Below are positions 58,672-64,000 of a stretch of DNA of 64,000 nucleotides, in pieces (position 1 is the first letter of the stretch; each line of letters starts with the position of its first letter). This stretch comes from Miltoncostaea sp050249835 (GTDB lineage: Bacteria > Actinomycetota > Thermoleophilia > Miltoncostaeales > Miltoncostaeaceae), in NCBI GenBank assembly GCA_050249835.1, contig JBFWPT010000013.1, positions 1 to 64,000 of the forward strand, given 5' to 3'. The translations under genes and the position numbers were made by a program. The notes below the pieces were generated by a model. The model was not told the DNA's origin and ran no database searches. It saw nothing but the letters and a program-made list of their open reading frames with translations.

Positions 58672-59079
58672 TCACGGGTGGTGCGAGTCGTGCTCCGAGG
58701 GGCTCACTCCCGCAGGAGCGCTCGCCGGGTTGGACGGCGCCTCATCGCCCCCGCTCAGCGCGGGACCGATGACGAGGGTCGAGATGGCAAACGCGGTCGC
58801 CATCATGACGAGAATGCCGGTGGGAACGGGCCAGCCATGGCGTCGATACAGACGCACAAGCATCGGAACGGCGAGGACGAATCCCACGGCGCCAAACAGG
58901 AGGGTTCCGGTGGCTCCGGCCACCAACGCGGCGCCGGCGAGGGGGCCGACGTGGTGCAGAACGTGCGGTGCCGCGCCGAGGACGGCCGCGCCCCCGGTCG
59001 CGAGAGCCGCCCGAATACGGAGCACACCGTGGATGCCGACGGCACGTGGCGGCTCCTCAGAAGCCGTTGGCACGAGCAT
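58672..59079 (-). CDS. Four-helix membrane protein, unknown function
   Basis: The 135-residue protein has hydrophobic helices at about 20-35, 44-68, 72-88 and 96-115 and a tail ending SPSEHDSHHP, with His residues that could bind metal. A GGAGG lies six bases before the ATG at 59079; a GTG at 59121 would overlap the preceding small gene. No family is recognised. It follows a 51-residue membrane protein gene, and the two probably form a unit. Confidence 0.65.
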   Translation of the reverse strand: MLVPTASEEPPRAVGIHGVLRIRAALATGGAAVLGAAPHVLHHVGPLAGAALVAGATGTLLFGAVGFVLAVPMLVRLYRRHGWPVPTGILVMMATAFAISTLVIGPALSGGDEAPSNPASAPAGVSPSEHDSHHP

Positions 59080-59095
59080 CACGGTCCTCCGCGGC

Positions 59096-59251
59096 CTAGC
59101 CTCCGTTGCGACGCGAGCCACCGCCTCGCATCATCCACATCATGGCGCCGAGCATCACGGCGCAGGGCAGCACGAACAGCAGGTAGAACGGCGTGGTGAA
59201 GGCGAATGCGAGAAGGACCGCCACCGCGACGACGGCAGCGCAGGCCCACAT
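59096..59251 (-). CDS. Small 51-residue membrane protein
   Basis: The protein begins MWACAAVVAVAVLLAFAF, continues with a second hydrophobic segment (TPFYLLFVLPCAVMLGAMMWMM) and ends in a Gly/Arg tail. A GGAGGA ribosome site stands a few bases before the ATG. It contains two Cys and several Met residues, which could hold a metal. It is the last cargo gene before the relaxase and likely starts the operon running to 58672. Its function is unknown. Confidence 0.65.
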   Translation of the reverse strand: MWACAAVVAVAVLLAFAFTTPFYLLFVLPCAVMLGAMMWMMRGGGSRRNGG

Positions 59252-59380
59252 GATTCCTCCGGAATGATCCACCTCTACCCCCTTCCGACGGTTTCAACGG
59301 ATGTTCCTGCGCCGGGGCGCGCACGGCGGCGGTGGGACTGCGTAGGCATGACTGCGGTCGATTACGGATCACCGCACGCC

Positions 59381-59397
59381 CGTCACCGGTTCGTCAT
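59381..59397 (+). promoter_or_regulatory. PhoB-like tandem box 9 at the cargo edge
   Basis: CGTCAC (59381) and CGTCAT (59392) start 11 bases apart. CATATC (59395-59400) begins 14 bases after the first half-site. Any rightward transcript would run into the 3' end of the relaxase gene; the leftward membrane-protein genes start 130 bases away. Confidence 0.5.
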
Positions 59398-59454
59398 ATC
59401 GAGGAACCCGAATCGAGCTGACCGTGATGATCTCAGCACGGTTGGCCGACGCGA

Positions 59455-62178
59455 TCAGCGGAGTCGGCCAGGCGATGCGCGTCCTCCCGCCTTCCATTCC
59501 CCGCGTGCTCGATCACGTCTCGCCATGCTCGAACCACGGGCGCCTTCAAGGGCCTTGATCTCACGGCTAAGCGCCTGCGCCTCACGACTGGCTCGTGCGG
59601 CCTCGGCGCCGCCGCGATTGAGCGCGATGTGTCGAGCAGACTCCCGCTGATGGCGCAGTCGGAAGAGCCGTGCCTCGATGCGCTCGGGCAGTGACCGATC
59701 GAGTTCTGCCCCTCCCGCGGCGACGGCCGATCCACGGTGGTCGGCATGCGCAAGATCGAGGGCGAGGCGCTTAGCCGCGGAGCGTCCCCAAGAGCGGGCG
59801 AGGGCCGCCTCTAGACGCTCGAGGTCGTGGTGCACGGCGAACAGCGCCAGGTCCACGCGCTGGCGGCTGGCGGCGACGTACGCCCACTCCCGCCCTCCCC
59901 GCTCGGGGCTCGCGAGCAGATAGGTCCGCTGGACGGTCGTGCCCTGGCTCACATGGCCGGTGAGGGCGTAGCCGTGGTGGACGTCGCCGAGGTATTGCTC
60001 GGGCAACCGCACCGCCACGCCGGCGTCGGTGTGCGCGACGAGCGCTCGCTCCGCCGTGTCCACTTCGAGCACCGTTCCCCGCGTTCCGTTGCGGACCCCC
60101 AGGCGGTAGTCGTTGCGGCGACAGACCAGACGATCGCCCGCAGCCCACTCGCGCCCTGCGGCGACGATTCGCGACGGCCCGAGCAGCCCCGCCTCGTCGA
60201 GGGTGGCGCGCGCCATCTGGTTGAGCGTCGCGACCTCGTGCCGATCGTGGGCGAGGATCAACCCGCTCCCCGGATCCGCAAGGGACGTCTCGGCCCACGC
60301 CGCGACCAAGGCCGTGCGCGCGTCCCGGGCATCATCGAAGCCGTGGAGGCGCCCGTGCTCTGCGAGCACGGCGAGCGCCTCGCCGGAGCGGCCTGCCGCC
60401 AGCTGGTCGGCCACCTGACGCTGTAAGGCGGTGCGCTGACGCCGGTTCTCGACGAGCTCGGCAGCCCCGAGGCGATCGGCCAGGGCCGCGAAGCCGCCGG
60501 CCGCGTCGATGGCCGGCAGTTGGGCGCGGTCGCCGACGAGAATCAGGCGCGCGCGGCGCTGAGCCGCCTCTGTCGTGAGCCGCTCGAGGGCGCGGGTCGG
60601 CATCATCGACGCCTCGTCGCAGACGATCACGGCTCCGATCGGGATCGCCTCATGATCGCCGCGCGCGATCCGGTCGAGCAGCAGCGCGGCGGTCTGCGAG
60701 GGGATGCCCGCGTCGCGCTGCAGGACGTCGGCCGCCTGGCCCTGCCAAGCGACGCCGATCATGGGTACGCCCGAACGCTCGTAGGCATCGCGTACCGCCT
60801 CGAGCGCGAACGTCTTGCCCGTGCCGGCCCGCGCCTCCATCACCCGCGCTCGCCCCTCTCCCGCGCAGAGGTGGCGAACGGCGGCCGCCTGATCGGCGCC
60901 GAGCGTCGGCCGCGCCGCGATCGCCGCCTCGGTCGCATCGTCGGTCGCGACCACGCCGCCGCCGGGATCGGCACCGACGGCCGCCTCGAGCAAACGTGCC
61001 TCGGCGCGGAGCATGTCGGGCGTCGAGTAGAGCGCCTCCCGGTGCCCGGCCCCGTGCTCGATCCGCGCGCCGACCAGCGGTACGCATTCGCGGGCGAGGA
61101 AGTCGTCTGCCAGGTGCTCCAGGGCGCCGGCGGCGGCGCCATCGGGATGAGCGTCGGCGAGCGCCTGGATCACCTCGCCACGGGCGAAGTGGGCGTTGCG
61201 CTGGGTGAGGCCGGCCGGCCCGATCATGCGCGTCCGAGCGGCGTCGAGGTCGATCCGGGAGGGCTCCCCGCGCCCGCGGCGCCGGCGCCCGATCATGGCC
61301 GCGAGCTCGCGCGCGCCGAAGCCGTGCTCGGCCGCGCGCGCCCTCCACTCCCCCACGGCGCGCTCGCGCGAGGCGACCCGCTTTCGATCACGCGTCTCGC
61401 GCTGGATCACCGCGATGCCGCGCGCGCTCAGGTAGCCGCGAGCGGCCGCCTCCGCGAGGATCTCGGCGTGCCGTGTCGAGAAGTGCTCGCACACCTCGCT
61501 CGGGACGTCGGCAAGCTCGGCGATCCCGTTGCGCACCGGTCCCCATTCGACCCCGAGCGAGCGGGTGAGGGCGTCGCGCATCACGGCTTCAGCGATCGTG
61601 CCGGCGGTCTTGGCCTCGGCGTAGACGGGGCGCATGTCGGGCGCGCTCCAGCGCCCGTCGGGGCCCTTCACCCGGTTGGCGATCACCAGGTGGGCGTGCA
61701 GGTGCGGATCGCCCGAGCGCGCCATCTCGTGCAGGTACATCGCCCCGGCGAACCCCTGGCCGGGCAGTACCGTCACCCCGTTGCGGCCGCGGCGCACGAA
61801 GCAGGCCCGCCGCTCGAGGTAGTCGAGCCCGGCGCGTGCGCCGGAAGCCTGGGCGGCGAGGACCGCCCGCCGGATCCCCTCGTCGCCGACCGCCGCCAGC
61901 ACGCTGACGCTCTTGGGGGCGGTGAAGGTCAGATCGAATGCGACGTTGCCGCCGCGCCGGCGCCCCGCACCCGCCAGCTCCTCTCCAGACGCCGGGTCCC
62001 GGCCGTCGAGCAGCTCGCCGAGGGCGCCGTCATGCGGTGCGCCCGCCAGGCCGAGGGCCTCGGCCGCCCTCCCCTCCCAGCTGCCCCGCACCTGCCCCCG
62101 CTCGGAGTAGTAGTCGTCGCGCGCGAACTCGGCGCGCTCGTAGTAATCGGGCCCCTTGGCGGCGCGGATCGTGAGCAT
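59455..62178 (-). CDS. TrwC/TraA-type relaxase-helicase
   Basis: The 907-residue enzyme nicks the transfer origin and unwinds DNA. The N-terminal relaxase domain (about 1-290) starts MLTIRAAKGPDYYERAEFA with candidate catalytic Tyr pair, has DLTFTAPKSVSVLAA and the metal-binding GDPHLHAHLVIANRV (three His). The helicase part (about 430-800) has Walker A MEARAGTGKTFALEAV, Walker B VIVCDEASMMPT and RARLILVGDRAQLPA. The C-terminus is charged and helical. An ATG 15 bases upstream (62193) is an alternative start. The gene ends next to the cargo edge. Confidence 0.92.
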   Translation of the reverse strand: MLTIRAAKGPDYYERAEFARDDYYSERGQVRGSWEGRAAEALGLAGAPHDGALGELLDGRDPASGEELAGAGRRRGGNVAFDLTFTAPKSVSVLAAVGDEGIRRAVLAAQASGARAGLDYLERRACFVRRGRNGVTVLPGQGFAGAMYLHEMARSGDPHLHAHLVIANRVKGPDGRWSAPDMRPVYAEAKTAGTIAEAVMRDALTRSLGVEWGPVRNGIAELADVPSEVCEHFSTRHAEILAEAAARGYLSARGIAVIQRETRDRKRVASRERAVGEWRARAAEHGFGARELAAMIGRRRRGRGEPSRIDLDAARTRMIGPAGLTQRNAHFARGEVIQALADAHPDGAAAGALEHLADDFLARECVPLVGARIEHGAGHREALYSTPDMLRAEARLLEAAVGADPGGGVVATDDATEAAIAARPTLGADQAAAVRHLCAGEGRARVMEARAGTGKTFALEAVRDAYERSGVPMIGVAWQGQAADVLQRDAGIPSQTAALLLDRIARGDHEAIPIGAVIVCDEASMMPTRALERLTTEAAQRRARLILVGDRAQLPAIDAAGGFAALADRLGAAELVENRRQRTALQRQVADQLAAGRSGEALAVLAEHGRLHGFDDARDARTALVAAWAETSLADPGSGLILAHDRHEVATLNQMARATLDEAGLLGPSRIVAAGREWAAGDRLVCRRNDYRLGVRNGTRGTVLEVDTAERALVAHTDAGVAVRLPEQYLGDVHHGYALTGHVSQGTTVQRTYLLASPERGGREWAYVAASRQRVDLALFAVHHDLERLEAALARSWGRSAAKRLALDLAHADHRGSAVAAGGAELDRSLPERIEARLFRLRHQRESARHIALNRGGAEAARASREAQALSREIKALEGARGSSMARRDRARGEWKAGGRASPGRLR

Positions 62179-62382
62179 CTCCGGACCGAGCATCACATGA
62201 TGCAACTGCGCCCGCCATCTTTGCGGGTCTGTTGAGACCACGTCGCGAACTGGTGTGGAGCGGTTCGGCTGGAGCGGCGCTCGGGCGTCGCCGTGGTCGG
62301 AGCTTGCCTGCTCGGGCCGTCCTGGCGGCTGTGCGCTGACTCGTCCTGCGGTGCGTCCGCTTAGTCCGGTGGCGGGCGCAGC

Positions 62383-62408
62383 CCCGGCGGGCCGCCAAGC
62401 CCGCCGGG
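62383..62408. repeat. 10-bp inverted repeat with short loop
   Basis: CCCGGCGGGC (62383-62392) pairs with GCCCGCCGGG (62399-62408) around a six-base loop. It could be a terminator for parB or part of a transfer origin. Confidence 0.55.
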
Positions 62409-62435
62409 CGTACCGGTCAGCGCGCAACGGGCGTA

Positions 62436-62493
62436 GGCCGGGACGGGTGCCCGCCGCGCCTGTCCTGTGGCCCGCGCCGCGCCCGTCCCGGCC
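62436..62493. repeat. 12-bp inverted repeat with 34-base loop
   Basis: GGCCGGGACGGG (62436-62447) and CCCGTCCCGGCC (62482-62493) are perfect complements. It lies ten bases beyond the parB stop on the relaxase side. Confidence 0.55.
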
Positions 62494-62503
62494 GGTGTCG
62501 GGG

Positions 62504-64000
62504 CTACGCCGCGAGCGCCTCGGGGGGCGAGGGCTCGCGCAGGCCCGCCGCGATCCGCTCGGGCAGGACGGGCCGCACCAGGTCGGTGACCAGGGCGTCG
62601 AGGCCGGCGGCGATGCCGCCGCCGTACCGCCCCGGCGCGCTCGCCGGCCGCCGGTCGCTGCGGGGCAGGGCCGCCTGGTCGGCAAACCATGCGAGCGCCA
62701 GCGCCTGGAGGGCGCGCCCGAGCACCTGCTCGGGACTTCGTGCTCCCTCGATCCATTCGGTGAGCGCCCGCTCGGCCTCGGCGGGGTCGGCGTAGCTCAC
62801 CTTCTGACGGGTCACCCCCGCCTTGGTGGTGCGCGTCTCCACCTTGTGGAGGCGCTCGTGGCAGAGCGCGAGGCCGCGGGCGGCCTCGGCCTGGTGGTGG
62901 TGCAGGGCGGTGAGGGCGATCGCCCGCGCCATCTCGATCGTGATCGCCTCGGGTTCGTCGTAGGCGAGCAGCGCCCGGCGGCCGAGGTCGAGGTTCGCGA
63001 GACGCGCGCTGCGGCGGTCCTCTGCCGCTTCGGCCCGCTCGCGCGCCCGGCGCGCGTCCTCGGACTCAGGCGCGACGGCCGCGGCCGCCACTGTGGGGTC
63101 TTCGCCGCGGGCCTTAGCGTCGGCGGCCACCCGCTCGGCGCGCTGCTTCTCGTCGGCGGCGCGGCGCTCGGCGGCGCGCTCTTCGACCCGCTCGACGTGG
63201 AGGCGCACCCGGTCGACGAGCCATGCCCGGTCGGCGACCCAGCCGCGCCGCCAGTAGCTGTCCTCGCGCTCGGGGAACTCGATCAGGCAACGGTAGGCGC
63301 GCGCGGCATCCATATCCTCGGCGCCCAGGTGGACGCCACGCACCCCCGCCGCCTCGGCGCGGGCGATCAACTCGGCGTCCGCGTCGGGGTCGAGCAGGTC
63401 GCCGAGGTCGAGGTGGCCGGGGAGGGACGCCAGCAGCGGCCCCTCCCCCTGCCGCACGGCGAGCTCACCGACGACCGCGTCGGGGCGGTCGGTGAGCTCG
63501 GCCGCGGTCGCCCGGCCCTCGCGTACGGCCGCCACCACGGCGTCGGCGACCGGCACCGACACAGCGGCGACCGCCTCGACGCGCGCTACGGCGGCGAGGC
63601 TGAGGACGCCGTCGCTGATCGCCTCGGTGACCCCCTCCGGCAGGCGCAGGAGGCGGAGGCGCTCGGAGACGTGGCGGCGTGAGCAGCCGACCGCCTCGGC
63701 GATCCGTCGTTGGGTCCACCCGGCGTCGGTGGCGCGCTGGTAGGCGCGCGCCTCCTCGACCGGGTCGAGCCCACGACGGCGCAGGTTCGCCGCGAGGGCG
63801 GCGGCGAGCTGTGCCGACTCGCCCTCCTCGCCGCCTCGCTCGATCACGGGTACGGACGCGAGGCCCGCGGCGCGGGCGGCGGCGAGGCGGCGGTGGCCGT
63901 CGATCAGCACCGGGCCGGCGTCCGTTTGCTCGACCAGCAGCGGCTGCAGGATCCCCTGGGCGCGCACCGAGTCGGTGAGCGCCTGGTGCTCGGCCCCATC
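62504..64000 (-). CDS. ParB-like partition protein (partial, 5' end beyond window)
   Basis: The frame runs off the right edge; about 498 residues are visible. The ParB/Srx domain reads SVRAQGILQPLLVE, VLIDGHRRLAAARAAGLASVPVIE, followed by the HTH region AAALAANLRRRGLDPVEEARAYQRATDAGWTQRRIAEAVGCSRRHVSERLRLL. The long C-terminal part is Ala/Glu/Arg-rich. The protein may place or stabilise the excised element, as seen with plasmid-like ICEs. No ParA is visible; it could lie upstream, outside the window. A helical coiled part (about 260-330) could mediate dimers. Confidence 0.88.
   Translation of the reverse strand, partial: DGAEHQALTDSVRAQGILQPLLVEQTDAGPVLIDGHRRLAAARAAGLASVPVIERGGEEGESAQLAAALAANLRRRGLDPVEEARAYQRATDAGWTQRRIAEAVGCSRRHVSERLRLLRLPEGVTEAISDGVLSLAAVARVEAVAAVSVPVADAVVAAVREGRATAAELTDRPDAVVGELAVRQGEGPLLASLPGHLDLGDLLDPDADAELIARAEAAGVRGVHLGAEDMDAARAYRCLIEFPEREDSYWRRGWVADRAWLVDRVRLHVERVEERAAERRAADEKQRAERVAADAKARGEDPTVAAAAVAPESEDARRARERAEAAEDRRSARLANLDLGRRALLAYDEPEAITIEMARAIALTALHHHQAEAARGLALCHERLHKVETRTTKAGVTRQKVSYADPAEAERALTEWIEGARSPEQVLGRALQALALAWFADQAALPRSDRRPASAPGRYGGGIAAGLDALVTDLVRPVLPERIAAGLREPSPPEALAA

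Larger units (their letters stand above)
62194..62503. other. parB-relaxase intergenic region, candidate oriT
   Basis: The 310 bases have no gene but contain two strong inverted repeats, listed separately. Its place directly upstream of the relaxase gene is where transfer origins usually lie. I cannot identify a nick site by eye. Confidence 0.45.

Noticed and set aside
1..64000. CRISPR array, insertion sequence or transposase
   Set aside because: No regular spaced repeats and no transposase-like protein were seen; mobility genes are limited to the integrase and conjugation set.

Overview
The window is very GC-rich DNA with dense, head-to-tail genes, frequent GTG starts and 4-base ATGA/GTGA stop-start overlaps. 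Gene content (SCO6880-type conjugation protein, IclR regulator, multicopper oxidase/ZIP pair, PAP2-glycosyltransferase fusion, VanW protein, YcnI-CopCD) points to an actinomycete, and my inference is a Thermoleophilia-like lineage. It reads as the left part of an integrative conjugative element sitting at a tRNA-Lys gene, with the right end outside the window.

Layout. 41-114 tRNA-Lys(UUU); 219-1370 tyrosine integrase; 1313-4031 a leftward operon of two excisionase-like HTH proteins, an IclR regulator and a two-domain peptidoglycan hydrolase; 4159-6713 two rightward genes for a membrane protein and a secreted protein; 6780-8588 two leftward genes, one a DUF1883-TIR protein (probable defence cargo); 8792-16978 a rightward conjugation operon (VirB2-like, VirB8-like, VirB6-like, SCO6880-like, VirB4-like ATPase, VirD4 coupling protein, ArdC-like metalloprotein). 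17388-59251 is a cargo of about 42 kb. 59455-64000 returns to transfer functions: a TrwC/TraA relaxase-helicase and a partial ParB, with long inverted repeats between them.

The cargo centres on metals and the cell envelope. Metal genes include a two-domain multicopper oxidase with a ZIP permease, CopC, CopCD and YcnI, a CX4C thioredoxin-like lipoprotein, DsbA-like, CcdA and TlpA-like redox proteins, an ArsR-CDF-P1B-ATPase operon of Zn/Cd type, two DUF305 proteins and a second P-type ATPase with a rare CPD motif. Envelope genes include three M23 peptidases, a C39-like protease, PBP2, VanW, Lgt, a DUF1624 protein, a flippase-like protein and a PAP2-GT4 fusion. A HAD-GH65 disaccharide phosphorylase follows the second ATPase.

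The most interesting signal is regulatory. At least nine intergenic sites across 32-59 kb carry two CGTCAY-like half-sites exactly 11 bases apart, the geometry of a PhoB box. One lies upstream of a DUF305 gene followed directly by a PhoB-type response regulator and histidine kinase. The regulator's recognition helix reads RTVDVHIMRLRKK, close to that of PhoB. I infer that this mobile element carries its own self-regulated regulon joining metal and envelope genes. Several of these promoters place a -10-like hexamer 6 to 9 bases before the start codon, which suggests leaderless transcripts.
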